From RPQJ01 sp963707145 (GTDB taxonomy: Bacteria; Pseudomonadota; Gammaproteobacteria; Steroidobacterales; Steroidobacteraceae): DNA of 64,000 nucleotides. Positions 34,850 to 44,363 of the stretch are shown here, one piece after another (position 1 is the stretch's first letter; each line of letters opens with the position of its first letter). Location of the stretch: contig CAVPOQ010000008.1 of NCBI GenBank assembly GCA_963707145.1, forward strand, positions 1 to 64,000, given 5' to 3'. The position numbers and the translations under genes are program-made. The notes below the pieces were generated by a model. It was not told the origin of the DNA. It saw only the letters and a list, made by a program, of their open reading frames with translations, and ran no database searches.

Positions 34850-35320
34850 GAACGCAGTGGCGAGGCCAACCGCCCGCCGGAGCGCATGATCAGGGAGTCT
34901 TGTCGACGCTGAGGAACCGCCGCTCGGCGTTGAACGAGCAGATGAACACCTGCGGGCTGCGCCGGGCCGGATACTGTCCCCAGACCTCCCACATCCCCTT
35001 ACTATTGGATGCGGGGCCAGATCACTGGCCGAAATCCCGAATTCTTGTCACGCTGAATCGAACCGGACCCACTCATTGATCGTTGATGCGGAAAGACATG
35101 CCTGCAGTTGTACGTCCACGGCATTACGCGCAGCGCATGGTCAGCGACGACCCCGACGAGGTAACGTCCTGGGCGGTGCACCGCGGTCGCCCCGACGCGG
35201 CGCTGCCCTGGCCACAGTTCCCCATGCTGCTCGAGTCTTGCGGTCCTTTGCGACGCGCTTTCGGCCGGCCCGCCCTCTCTGCGTTGCGTGTCTCGCCGCG
35301 CGTGAAGACGGCGATTCACC

Positions 35321-37030
35321 ATGTCCGGCCCGCCTGAGCAAGGCCATTCCCATTTCGAGCGATGGCGTCGCGCCACGCTCGCTCCGTTCGCGCACCGCAC
35401 GTTCACGCTTTTCTGGTGCGCCTCGCTGATCTCGTCGTTCGGCGGAATGATCCAGACGGTCGGCGCCTCGTGGCTGATGATGACGATTGCGCCGTCGGCC
35501 GACCGGGTCGCGCTGGTGCAGACGGCTGGCGCGCTTCCCTTCTTTTTTCTCTCGCTGATCGCCGGCGCCCTCGCGGATACGCGCGATCGACGCACGATCA
35601 TGCTGGCCTCGCAGGTCTTTACGTTACTGGCCTCGGTCGCGCTGGCCGCGATGACGCTGGCAGGTGCCATCACGCCTTTGCTGCTGCTGATGCTGACGTT
35701 CCTGGTCGGCTGCGGCACCGCCGTGCTGGCGCCCGCCTGGCAGGCCTCGATTGGCGACATCGTGCCGCGCGGCCAGATCGCACCGGCCGTCATGGCCAAC
35801 GCAGTCGGCTTCAACCTGGCACGCAGTCTCGGCCCGGCAATCGGCGGCGTGATCGTCGCGGCGGTCGGCGCTGCAGTCGCGTTCATCATCAACGCGATCT
35901 CCTACCTCGGCATGATCGCGGCGCTGCTGTGGTGGCGGCCGCAGCGCGTGCGAAGCGAACTCCCGCCCGAACCACTGGGCGCCGCCATCGCAGGTGGCCT
36001 GCGTTATGTGAGCCTGTCGCCCCATCTGCTGGCGATCCTGCTGCGCTGCGCATTGCAGTCCATTCCCATCGCCGCGGTCACGGCACTGATGCCGGTCGTC
36101 GCGCGCGACCTGCTCGGCGGCGGCGCCCCGACCTACGGCATATTGCTGGGTGGCTTCGGAATCGGTGCGATGCTCGGCGCGCTGGCAAGTGCCGGATTGC
36201 GCAGGCGATTTACCAGCGACGCCCAGCTCAGGGCTCTGTCAGCCCTGGCGTGCGTCGCGATGATCGCGATCGGGCAGAGTCGCTGGACGGTACTCACGCT
36301 GCTCGCTCACGTTCTCGCGGGATCCGTCTGGACGCTGGGCTTCGCGAACTTCAACATCGCCGTGCAGCTATCTTCGCCGCGCTGGGTCACAGGGCGAATG
36401 CTGGCGACGTACCAGACCATCGCCTTCGCGGGCATCGCGTTCGGCAGCTGGTGGTGGGGCGAGCTCGCGAGCGCGCAGAGTGTGCGGGAGTCGCTGACGG
36501 TCGCCGGCCTGGCCGCGCTGATCTCACTGGCCGTGGCGCGCTGGTTGCCGGTCTCGGTCGCACCGATCGGTGCGCTGGATCCGCGCGCGCGGCCCGAACT
36601 GACCCCGCCCAGCGTGCCGATTCATCCGTCATCGGGCCCTATCGTCGTTGCAATCGAATATCACGTCCTTCCGGAGCATGCGGCCGAGTTCGTATCGGCA
36701 ATCAACGATCTCGGCAGGGTCCGTCGACGTAATGGGGCGCGGGGCTGGTCGGTGAGCCAGGACATCGATGCGACGGACCTGTGGATCGAACGCTTCGAGA
36801 GTCCGACGTGGACCGACCACCTGCGCTGGCGGACACGGCCGACTGAGTCCGACTTCGAGGTGCGCAAGCGTATCGGTCGCCTGATCGTGGGCGAGAATGG
36901 CCGCGTACGCCGGTTCGTCGGGCGCCCGCCGGGTGCAGAACCCATCGGCACGGTACCCGAACAGGGTCGGAGCGTTGCGGTCACTGGCAGCACAGCTGTC
37001 GAACCCAAGCCGCCTGGCGCACTGCCTTGA
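35321..37030 (+). CDS. MFS transporter (EntS-like) with C-terminal monooxygenase-like domain
   Basis: A 569-residue protein in two parts. Residues 15-415 are a 12-helix major-facilitator transporter of the MFS_3/EntS type, with FTLFWCASLISSFGGMIQTV and the loop motif AGALADTRDRRTIMLASQ. Residues 440-540 read IVVAIEYHVLPEHAAEFVSA and RNGARGWSVSQDIDATDLWI, resembling a small antibiotic-biosynthesis-monooxygenase (ABM) dimeric fold. This pairing on one chain occurs in other proteobacteria. The transported compound is unknown. It is the largest gene of the first accessory interval, and nothing upstream is clearly co-transcribed. Confidence 0.8.
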   Translation: MSGPPEQGHSHFERWRRATLAPFAHRTFTLFWCASLISSFGGMIQTVGASWLMMTIAPSADRVALVQTAGALPFFFLSLIAGALADTRDRRTIMLASQVFTLLASVALAAMTLAGAITPLLLLMLTFLVGCGTAVLAPAWQASIGDIVPRGQIAPAVMANAVGFNLARSLGPAIGGVIVAAVGAAVAFIINAISYLGMIAALLWWRPQRVRSELPPEPLGAAIAGGLRYVSLSPHLLAILLRCALQSIPIAAVTALMPVVARDLLGGGAPTYGILLGGFGIGAMLGALASAGLRRRFTSDAQLRALSALACVAMIAIGQSRWTVLTLLAHVLAGSVWTLGFANFNIAVQLSSPRWVTGRMLATYQTIAFAGIAFGSWWWGELASAQSVRESLTVAGLAALISLAVARWLPVSVAPIGALDPRARPELTPPSVPIHPSSGPIVVAIEYHVLPEHAAEFVSAINDLGRVRRRNGARGWSVSQDIDATDLWIERFESPTWTDHLRWRTRPTESDFEVRKRIGRLIVGENGRVRRFVGRPPGAEPIGTVPEQGRSVAVTGSTAVEPKPPGALP

Positions 37031-37349
37031 CCGCAGAACGACTGCACGCAAGACGACGCCGACCGGCGAACGAGAAGCCACCCCGGATCGCCGTTCGGGG
37101 CGCCTCGCAACTGGCCGGCGAGGATCAGCGCGTGTGGTTGCCAAGTTGTCCGATGAAGGCTCGGATCTCGTCGAGATCCCGCGACCGGAAAGCGCCAACC
37201 ATGCCCCACGTCCCCACCGCGCGACACACGCGCGCACCGGCCGAAGGTCCGACGCCCACACAGCGGCGGCACGCCGACCGGGCTATCCTGCTTGAGCTGC
37301 ACGCCGAGCCTCTCTGGCCGATTGCCAATACCCAAGAGGTATTCCTGAA

Positions 37350-38063
37350 GTGACCGGATCGGCCTGTTTCCTGTTCGCTCTGGGGGCGATTGCCGCTTGC
37401 GGCGTCTGGCTGGGACGGCAAGCAGTCGGACGCTGGACCGGCACTTACGCCGGATTCCTGATGGCGTGGTTCCTGCAGGCGGTTCCGTCGCCGATCAGCA
37501 CAGCGCACGCCGTCCCGCCGCCGCCGGAACAGAGTGTGGCCAACTGCACGAACCCGACGTATGCGAGCGATGCCTTCGTTTGCGCCGATGCAGAGCTGCT
37601 CGGACTCGACCGGCAGGTGCGAGACGCCTTGGCGGGCTTTTCGTTCGCCGGCGCCGTCGCGTCGAAGTCGCTCGTCGAGGATCAGCAGGCGTGGTTCAGG
37701 AGACGCAGCCGGTGCGCGTTCTCGGACAAGCAGGCAGGTTGCCTGAGGGCGGCATATTCGGAACGGAACGTCGTGCTCGATGTCCTGCGCAAAGCATCGC
37801 CGGCATTGGCGCAAAGCGGCGCGATGGCCACCTGCAGCGGCGCACCCTGGGATTCCACTGATGCGCGCATCAAGCTGGGCGATCGCGGACCGGCCATCGT
37901 CATGGATGCCGAGGGGCATGTGCTCGCAGTTGCGCTCGATGCCGAACCGCGCGATGACTGGTCGCCGTTCGTCCGTTTCAGCACCGAAGGCGAGACGATT
38001 CGCTTCTCGCCGCTCGATCATCCAGCCATCGAGTGCCGCACGCTGCCTTCAGTGCGCCGCTGA
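37350..38063 (+). CDS. LprI-like (DUF1311) exported protein
   Basis: The protein has an N-terminal hydrophobic segment followed by a DUF1311/LprI-type domain: NCTNPTYASDAFVCADAELL, DQQAWFRRRSRCAFSDKQAG and CLRAAYSERNVVL. Paired cysteines are conserved. Mycobacterial LprI inhibits lysozyme. Residues after about 150 form a second, unrecognised domain. The start at 37350 is a GTG, which gives a leader with two hydrophobic stretches. It converges on a minus-strand operon that also encodes a lysozyme-inhibitor-like protein, so an envelope-defence role fits. The inhibitor activity is inference. Confidence 0.65.
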   Translation: MTGSACFLFALGAIAACGVWLGRQAVGRWTGTYAGFLMAWFLQAVPSPISTAHAVPPPPEQSVANCTNPTYASDAFVCADAELLGLDRQVRDALAGFSFAGAVASKSLVEDQQAWFRRRSRCAFSDKQAGCLRAAYSERNVVLDVLRKASPALAQSGAMATCSGAPWDSTDARIKLGDRGPAIVMDAEGHVLAVALDAEPRDDWSPFVRFSTEGETIRFSPLDHPAIECRTLPSVRR

Positions 38064-38207
38064 ATCCCCGCGGGCCTTCACCGGATGTGGACCCGCTGCC
38101 CGATGTTGTCGACTTTGGTCGTCAAAGGCGCAATGAGCGGCGATGGAGCAATCGCTCAGGCAGTTGCCGTCGCTGCAGGCGGCAACCGGAGCCCCGGGCA
38201 ACCTGAC

Positions 38208-38906
38208 TCAGAACACGGCGAACTCGGCCCTGCAGCCGTCCGCAACCCACACGCTGTTGCCCTCCACGCCCCACGAGTGCCCATGCCTGCAGGGTTTCGA
38301 GCTGCGCTGCTTGTAGATCTCCACATGTCCGCGCCCCGGAATGCTGCAGTAGTTCCGCCTGTCGTTCCGCGATTCGCAGCTGAAGGTGCGGCGTGGATCG
38401 CCGCCGTATCCATTGTAGCCATAGCGGCTGTTATCGGAATTCCGGTAACCGTCGTCGTAGCGATTGTCGTACCTGCCGTCGTAACGGTTGTCGTAATTGT
38501 TGTTGTAACCGTTGTTGTAATTGTTGTTGTAGTTCTTTTTGTGGTGGTGATCGTCGTGCTGGTTGCTGGCAATGATCGCCGCCGCCGCGATGCCTATCAC
38601 CGCCGCAGCCGCAAGCGCGTCGCCCTTGCCAGCAGCGCTCGTGCTATGCGCTCCGACCTGGAATTGCGCCCTGCAGCCGCGATCCACCCAGATCTTGTTG
38701 CGGTCGAAGCCCCAGGTGTCATTCTCCCAGCAACCCTTGGTACTCAGTTGTTGCGAAAGGCGCACGCCGCCACTCGTGTCCGCTGGGCAGGACCTGTACT
38801 CGTTATTCGTGGATTCGCAGGTGACGGTCGAGGCTTGGGCGGCGGTTGCGGAAAGCAGCAGCAGTCCGGCCAGCGAGAAGGTCGCAACTATCAAGGAACG
38901 GTTCAT
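38208..38906 (-). CDS. Exported protein with two DUF3011 domains and Asn/Tyr/Gly repeat
   Basis: A 232-residue secreted protein with signal peptide (LAGLLLLSATAAQAS). Two DUF3011 units flank the centre: TVTCESTNNEYRSCPADTSG with CWENDTWGFD, and TFSCESRNDRRNYCSIPGRG with KPCRHGHSWGVEGNSVWVAD. Between them lies a hydrophobic patch (LAAAAVIGIAAAAIIAS) and then a repetitive stretch of NNNYNNGY and YDNRYDGR units. The centre may be a flexible spacer anchored in the membrane. The start overlaps the stop of the EF-hand gene by 4 bp. DUF3011 function is unknown; its cysteine-rich form resembles small carbohydrate-binding folds. Confidence 0.75.
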   Translation of the reverse strand: MNRSLIVATFSLAGLLLLSATAAQASTVTCESTNNEYRSCPADTSGGVRLSQQLSTKGCWENDTWGFDRNKIWVDRGCRAQFQVGAHSTSAAGKGDALAAAAVIGIAAAAIIASNQHDDHHHKKNYNNNYNNGYNNNYDNRYDGRYDNRYDDGYRNSDNSRYGYNGYGGDPRRTFSCESRNDRRNYCSIPGRGHVEIYKQRSSKPCRHGHSWGVEGNSVWVADGCRAEFAVF

Positions 38907-39322
38907 GACCGGGACTCCTCTTTGGTCTTGCGTGCGTCAGCAAATGCGGCAAGCTCCGCCGCATCCAGTTGACCGTCTTTGTCGCTGTCGAATTGATCGA
39001 ACACCACCACCAGCTGGATCGCGAACTGCTCCCAGGTGACCTTGCCAGTCGCCTCTTGCACGTCCGCGCCGGCCAGCCATTCCTTCGGAAACTCGTCTCC
39101 TTCCAGCACGCCATCGTCATTGAGGTCGCGAGCGCCGAAGCGGCGAATCATCGCGTTGCGGTACTCCTCGATGCTGATCTTGCCGTCCAGGTTGCGGTCC
39201 ATGCGATCGAGCATCGCCTTGGCCGTGTCTACCGGCTGGCCTGCCGGTTCGGGACCGGCCGCGTTGGCCGTCGCCGTTCCCAGCACCGCCGCTGCTGCTA
39301 CCCATACCTTCCAATTTGCCAC
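38903..39322 (-). CDS. EF-hand calcium-binding exported protein
   Basis: A 139-residue protein with a signal peptide (VWVAAAAVLGTATANA) and two or three EF-hands: DRNLDGKISIEEYR, DLNDDGVLEGDEFPKE and DSDKDGQLDAAELAAF, each with the 12-residue acidic loop. The start is a GTG at 39322 behind a strong GGAGGAA ribosome site. The in-frame ORF that runs upstream to 40129 is a read-through of the frameshifted gene before it. It overlaps the DUF3011 gene by 4 bp. Periplasmic calcium binding or sensing is likely. Confidence 0.8.
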   Translation of the reverse strand: MANWKVWVAAAAVLGTATANAAGPEPAGQPVDTAKAMLDRMDRNLDGKISIEEYRNAMIRRFGARDLNDDGVLEGDEFPKEWLAGADVQEATGKVTWEQFAIQLVVVFDQFDSDKDGQLDAAELAAFADARKTKEESRS

Positions 39323-39381
39323 GGAGATTCCTCCACTTGGATACTCTCTACACTGATTGATATCGAAGGACGTCGGGTGGG

Positions 39382-40129
39382 TCAGCCGCCCGTGACCAGC
39401 ACGTCGGGGATCTCGTAGCGCTCGCTCGTGCCCAGCTTCACGATCGTCACGTCGCCCTTGCGCTCGAAGGTCAGCGCATCCATGGCCTGCGCATTCGACG
39501 CCACCGGCTTGCCCTTGACGAAGAGGATGCTGCGTTTCTCGGCGCTGCCCGGAATGTCGATCGTCGCGGTCCCGTCGAAACCACGACGAATCACGGACGC
39601 ATCGCACTCGCGCGGCGCCGTTTCGAACGCCGGCACGCACTTGATCTTGGCGGAAGCGTGATACGAGGTGCCCGGCACCAGCGCGTCCTTGGAGGCCGCG
39701 ATCGGCACCAGCGGCTTGCCGGTGACGCCGATCGTGAGCGTGTAATTGCTGCTTTCGCCGCGCCGCGCAGCGGGACGCATCAGGTAGACACGCACCACGT
39801 AATCGCCGTCCGTCGGCAGCATGCCGCAGTAGTTCTCGCCAGCTGTCACCGACGAACATCGCGCTGCCCGTCGAACCGGGTGGCATCACGTTGAAATAGT
39901 TCTGTGCGTTGGATTTCTGCAGCTTGACGGACAGGGTTTGTCCCGCGGCCGCGCGCACGACGTAGTCGACCGTCGTATCGCCCTTGATCTGGCCCTTGAT
40001 GACGGCCGACGATGCGCCCTTGGCAAACTGCACCTTCTCCTGGCGAATGCCCGCGTCGGCAGCGGCCGTTCCGACCAGGGCCTGCGCGAAAGTGATTGCC
40101 ACGGCAGTCGCTGCCACGATGAATTTCAT
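39382..40129 (-). CDS. PliG-like exported protein (lysozyme-inhibitor type), one frameshift
   Basis: From 40129 the signal peptide MKFIVAATAVAITFAQALVG leads to EKVQFAKGASSAVIKGQIKG and QTLSVKLQKSNAQNYFNVMP. The frame breaks by one base at about 39850 and resumes TAGENYCGMLPTDGDYVVRV and SSNYTLTIGV. This order matches the PliG family of g-type lysozyme inhibitors. A C-terminal domain of about 100 residues (ILFVKGKPVASNAQAMDAL ... VKLGTSERYEIPDVLV) follows. The single-base break may be a sequencing error. It heads an operon with the EF-hand and DUF3011 genes. PliG assignment is from recalled resemblance. Confidence 0.6.
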
Positions 40130-40309
40130 GTCGTCACTCCTTTCAAAGGTCGGTCGTTCGGTGGAAAGCTATCACTTGTGTCATGGGCTTGGAAACGGCT
40201 GCGCGAGGTGCAACAGCGGTGAATCTGGATACAATTGATTTGCGATCATGCGATTCTGTGGCCACCCGGTCCCTTGCTCTGACATGACGTCTGCAACTGC
40301 GGAGGATTC

Positions 40310-41008
40310 ATGAACCTTAAAACCGCTTTCTCGACAATTTTCGTTGCGCTGGCAGCGCTGAGCTGGGTTCAAGTCGCGAAGGCCGACTCGCTGGAAGCCA
40401 CTTGCGAGGTCCGCAAGGACGGCGAGAAGCAGAAGGGCAAATCCGGCCCCTGTACGTTCGGGCAGCGCCAGGGCTACATCGACATCGACCTGCGCAACGG
40501 CGATACCGTGAGCCTCAGTCCGACCAACCAGGCGAACCACTTCAAGGACCAGAAGGGCAACAAGGTCGTACGCACCGGCACCGGCAGCGACAGGCAGGAA
40601 TACAAGTGGGACGGCGGCAAGCGCGTGATCGTCACGTTCGCCACCTCGCCCTCCTATGGCGGATCCAGCGCCGCCGCGGCAGGTGGCACCAGCACGGAGT
40701 ACAAGCGCGGTTACAACGACGCCATGAAAGGCTACGCGTACGACCAGAACCGGCACCCGCAGGACTACAAGGACGGCTACCGCGCGGGTGAAGAAGCGCG
40801 CGCTGGCGGTGGCGGCAACACGGGCGGCCACTCGGGATCGTCCGATTACTCCATCAATCGAATGTCGAACGGTGGTTTCGAGGTCGTCTGGGAGAAGGTC
40901 GGCTGCATTGCGTCATACAACTCACGGGGCGAGGCCATGAGCTTCAGCGACAAGTGCAATGACCACCTCATTTCCAAGTCGAACGAGATTGCGAAGCGCG
41001 AGCGTTGA
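40310..41008 (+). CDS. Hypothetical exported protein
   Basis: A 232-residue protein with signal peptide (TAFSTIFVALAALSWVQVAKA). The mature part starts LEATCEVRKDGEKQKGKSGP and continues with a basic beta-rich domain, YKWDGGKRVIVTF. A serine/glycine spacer and a second part follow: YKRGYNDAMKGYAYDQNRHP and WEKVGCIASYNSRGEAM. I do not recognise either domain. It is divergent from the PliG-like gene across 180 bp and is followed by a strong terminator, so it forms a single transcription unit. The repeated cysteines and export suggest a periplasmic binding protein. Confidence 0.65.
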   Translation: MNLKTAFSTIFVALAALSWVQVAKADSLEATCEVRKDGEKQKGKSGPCTFGQRQGYIDIDLRNGDTVSLSPTNQANHFKDQKGNKVVRTGTGSDRQEYKWDGGKRVIVTFATSPSYGGSSAAAAGGTSTEYKRGYNDAMKGYAYDQNRHPQDYKDGYRAGEEARAGGGGNTGGHSGSSDYSINRMSNGGFEVVWEKVGCIASYNSRGEAMSFSDKCNDHLISKSNEIAKRER

Positions 41009-41058
41009 CCAGACGAGTGTAACGGCGAGCATCCCCGCCAACTGTCACCGGGACGCTG

Positions 41059-41096
41059 GCGGGCCGGGGCCGAAAGGCTCCGGCCCGCTTTCGTTT
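41059..41096 (+). terminator. Rho-independent terminator
   Basis: A 13-bp stem with one wobble pair (GCGGGCCGGGGCC with GGCTCCGGCCCGC, GAAA loop, 41059-41088) is followed by TTTCGTTT. It lies 50 bp after the hypothetical exported gene. Confidence 0.88.
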
Positions 41097-41165
41097 GATT
41101 GGCGTTGTCTCGGCAAGTGTCCCCGCCTACGCAGGCCAACGGACCGCCAGCCCCGGCCGACCCTG

Positions 41166-41372
41166 TCACGCGACCATCGATCACCTGGATGGTCTTGTCG
41201 CAACGATCCGCCATGGCCGCGTTATCAGTGACGAACAGGACCGTGGTTCCATGCTCGCCGTTGAATCGCCGCAGCAACGCGAACACTTCCTCGGCGCGCT
41301 TCGTATCCAGGTTGCCGGGCGGTTCATCCGCAAGCAGCAGCGCAGGATTCATCGCGAGCGCACGTGCGAGCG
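41166..41372 (-). pseudogene. ABC-transporter ATPase remnant cut at tRNA fragment B
   Basis: The minus strand reads LARALAMNPALLLADEPPGN, LDTKRAEEVFALLRRF and LFVTDNAAMADRCDKTIQVI, the Walker B to H-loop part of a LolD/MacB-type ATPase; the D-loop and the H-loop region are present but His is Asp (VTDNA). Homology begins at 41372, exactly where the tRNA 3' fragment starts, so the first two-thirds of the gene is missing. Sequence after the I-D-G-R-V end does not match an ATPase either. It is a leftover of an earlier chromosome or cargo gene. Confidence 0.7.
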
Positions 41373-41394
41373 CGTGATGGGAATCAAACCCACG
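41373..41394 (-). repeat. tRNA-Gly 3'-end fragment, site B
   Basis: The 22 bp here, including CGTGATGGGAATC, match the tRNA-Gly T-arm and acceptor stem with two substitutions. It is fused directly to the ABC-ATPase remnant. Confidence 0.75.
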
Positions 41395-41568
41395 CGGCAA
41401 AGATCGGCCTGCAGCCATGTCAGCAACCCGCGTTGAGCGAGCGGACCGCGTGTGATTGACGTGCGAAGTCTCGCCGCCCGTACTTCAGACCTCCGTGAGG
41501 CGCGCCTGTCGAAGCCCAGGCCGACCCGCTCGGCGGTGAGGTAAGTCTCCGCCAGATCTCCGGCCCTT

Positions 41569-42306
41569 TCACTCGTCAGTCCAGGCAAACGCCTTCAGCG
41601 CAGCCACATCCAGCAGCCGGATCCGGTTGTAGCGCGCGTCGATCCACCCGGCGCGCCGCATCATCCCCAGTATCCGGTTCACATGGTGGCGCGAGATGTT
41701 GGCCATCTCCCCAAGCTCCGCCTGCGTCAGCGCATAGCCTTCGCCATCGCACGGCGGCACGTCCCCCATCGCCGTCACCCGCAGCAACACCGCCGCCAGC
41801 CGCTGCGCCGAATCCCTGATCAGCAGGTCGCGCGCCACCCGGATCACCGTCTCGGTGCTCGCATCTGCCATCTGCGCCAGCCGCGCGGCGAAATCGGGAT
41901 CGCCCTGAAGCCGCGGCCGCAACCGCTCCAGCGGCACCTGCAGCAGCGTGGTCGGTTCGGCCGCAACAAAGGTCAGGGTTCGGGGCCCTCCCCGCAGGAC
42001 CGGCCCATGTCCGAACCAATCTCCGGCCCGCTCGATGTGGGCCAGCGCCGGCCGCTGCCAGGGCGACCCGCCCATCACGGCCACCCCGCCGGACACAACC
42101 CCGAACACCCCGCCCGATCCATCGCCCATGTGAAAGACCGGCGCCGCACGTTCCAGCGTCACCAGCCGCCCCAGGCTGATGAACTGCGCGCGGAACGGCT
42201 GCGGCTGGCGCGAAAGCCAACCCCGCGTCGAGAACACCCGTTCCAGCTCATCCACAGTCAGTGCCTGTCCAGCCCATCCGTGAAGAATTGTCGCAAATGG
42301 CAACAT
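41569..42306 (-). CDS. Crp/Fnr-family transcriptional regulator
   Basis: A 245-residue protein with a cupin-like cyclic-nucleotide-binding domain (APVFHMGDGSGGVFGVVSGG; GDWFGHGPVLRGGPRTLTFV) and a C-terminal helix-turn-helix, TQAELGEMANISRHHVNRIL. Iron-sulfur cysteines of Fnr are absent, so it is not an oxygen sensor of that type. The effector is unknown. It points toward site B, 175 bp away, and is divergent from the amidohydrolase gene across 63 bp, which makes that gene its likely target. Confidence 0.85.
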   Translation of the reverse strand: MLPFATILHGWAGQALTVDELERVFSTRGWLSRQPQPFRAQFISLGRLVTLERAAPVFHMGDGSGGVFGVVSGGVAVMGGSPWQRPALAHIERAGDWFGHGPVLRGGPRTLTFVAAEPTTLLQVPLERLRPRLQGDPDFAARLAQMADASTETVIRVARDLLIRDSAQRLAAVLLRVTAMGDVPPCDGEGYALTQAELGEMANISRHHVNRILGMMRRAGWIDARYNRIRLLDVAALKAFAWTDE

Positions 42307-42369
42307 CTCGTGGTCCAGAAATCGGCATCTAGAGCACTCGCATCACGGTCCAGATTCAAGGAAGCCTCC

Positions 42370-44101
42370 ATGAACCGCCGCCCGGCCATTGCCTCGGTCC
42401 TCGTCGCCGCCGTCGTGCTTGCTGGTTGCAGCAAGAAAACTGCAGACACGACACCCGCCGCCGACACCACCCCCGTCGCGGCGGCGGACCTCATCATCAC
42501 CGGCGGCCCCATCGTCACGATGGAAGGCGACCAGCCCGCCACGGCCGAGGCGATCGTCGTGGACGACGGCAGGATCACCTTTGTCGGCAGCAAGGCGGAC
42601 GCGCTCAAGCAACAGGCCGATGGCACGGTGGTGAAGGACCTCGGTGGCAAGACGCTGATGCCGGGGTTCATCGACGGCCATGCCCACGCCCAGCAGTTCG
42701 GCACCCAGGCGGTCGGCGCCAATCTGCTCGCGCCGCCCGACGGCACCGTCAATACGATTGACGATCTGGTGGACAGGCTGAAGGCCTTTGCCGCCGGCCC
42801 CGATGTTGGACTTACTGGCTGGATCATCGGCGTCGGCTACGACGATGCCCTGCTCGGCCGCCATCCCACGCGCGAAGACCTCGACAAGGTGTCGACCACT
42901 GTTCCGGTGATGGCCACCCACATCTCGGCCCATTTCGCGGCGGTCAACACGCTCGGCTTGAAGTTGATCGGTTACGACGCCAGCACGCCCAACCCCGAGG
43001 GCGGCGTGATCCGCCGCGAGGCCGACGGCAAGACTCCGAACGGCGTGCTCGAGGAACTGGCCGCCATGCCCTACATGGTGAAGTTCCTCACTCCGACCAC
43101 CCAGGCGGGCAAAGACATTTTCCTGAAGCGTGGGCTCGAGATGGCCAAGAGCTACGGCTACACGACCACGAACGAGGGCCGCATGTTCGGCACCATGCAT
43201 GCCGACATGGCGAACGCCGCCGCGCGCGGGCTCGTCGACATCGATTTCAACGGCTGGATGGACTATTCCAATCGCGCCGAGCTCGACCGCAGCTTCGCCA
43301 CGGCCTACACCAATCACTATCGCCTCGCGGGCCTCAAGATCACGCTCGACGGCTCGCCCCAGGGCCGCACTGCCTGGCGCACCGTCCCCTACCTGCTGCC
43401 CCCGGACGGCCAGCAGCCCGGCTACAAGGGCTATCCGGCCATTCCCGACACGAAGCAAGTCGAGGCGTATCTCGACGAGGCCTACACCAAGGGCTGGCCG
43501 GTCAAGGTCCACGCCAACGGCGATGCCGCGATCGACCAGCTGTTCGAGGCGCTGAAGCCCGTGGTCGCGAAACACGGCGTCAAGCCGGGCCAGGTGACGC
43601 TGATCCACGGCCAGTTCATCCGCCCGGACCAGGTGCAGGCAGCTGAAGTCGCTCGGCATCTTCCCGTCGATGTTCCCGATGCACACGTTCTACTGGGGCG
43701 ACTGGTACAAGCAGATCGTCGGCCCGGAACAGGCGGCGCAGATCTCGCCGATGCGCTCGATCCTGAACACCGGCCTGCACGCGACCAGCCACACCGACGC
43801 GCCGGTTGCGCTTCCCAACCTGATGCAGGTCGTGTGGGCCACGGTGAATCGCACCTCGCGCTCCGGGGCGGTCATCGGCCCCGACGAGCGCGTCACCCCC
43901 TACGAAGCGATGAAGATGATCACCCTCTGGGGCGCCGAGCAGTTCGGCGAGCAGGCGACCAAGGGCTCCATCAAGGAGGGCAAGCTCGCCGACCTCGTCG
44001 TGCTCTCCGACAACCCGCTCACCGTGGACCCGGCGAAGATCAACCAGATCCAGGTCCTCGAAACGATCAAGGAAGGCAAGACGGTCTGGGTCCGCGAGTG
44101 A
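42370..44101 (+). CDS. YtcJ-like amidohydrolase lipoprotein, one frameshift
   Basis: A metal-dependent hydrolase of the amidohydrolase_3 (YtcJ) type exported as a lipoprotein (MNRRPAIASVLVAAVVLAGC). Metal-site blocks are present: GKTLMPGFIDGHAHAQQFG (HxH), VKVHANGDAAIDQLFEALKP, LIHGQFIRPDQ and, after a frame break near 43640, LHATSHTDAPVALPN with the catalytic aspartate. The tail LADLVVLSDNPLTVDPAKI is typical. Only one base separates the two frames, so sequencing error is plausible. It is divergent from a Crp/Fnr regulator. The natural substrate is unknown. Confidence 0.8.
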
Positions 44102-44212
44102 GGGTTCTCCTCGACCCCTCCCTACTCGGCGATGGAGCGCTCCCCGGGAACATCGCCCGATCGATGCGCAGCGCATTGGGAACACGGTGGCTGGCGCTGG
44201 CCGCGAGAAAGA

Positions 44213-44239
44213 TGGAGCGGGTGATGGGAATCGAACCCA
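44213..44239 (-). repeat. tRNA-Gly 3'-end fragment, site C
   Basis: A copy of the last 27 bases of the tRNA-Gly gene, including the CCA-encoding end and GTGATGGGAATCGAACCC, with no mismatch. It lies 112 bp after the amidohydrolase gene. Confidence 0.9.
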
Positions 44240-44363
44240 AATGACCGAAGCTCCACGACCTCAATTATCAATACCGTGCGAGCACGGACTCGTCTGCGTG
44301 TGATCCAGGTGTGATTCGCCACCGAATTTCCCGAGCGCCCCCCGAGGGATCGGCGGCTCGTTC

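Noticed and set aside
38404..38560. Possible CRISPR or minisatellite
   Set aside because: The repeats are short coding repeats of Asn/Tyr/Gly codons within the DUF3011 gene; there are no regular spacers and no cas genes.
41683..42369. N-terminal extension of the amidohydrolase frame
   Set aside because: The extension is antisense to the Crp/Fnr gene. The lipoprotein leader at 42370 is a natural start.
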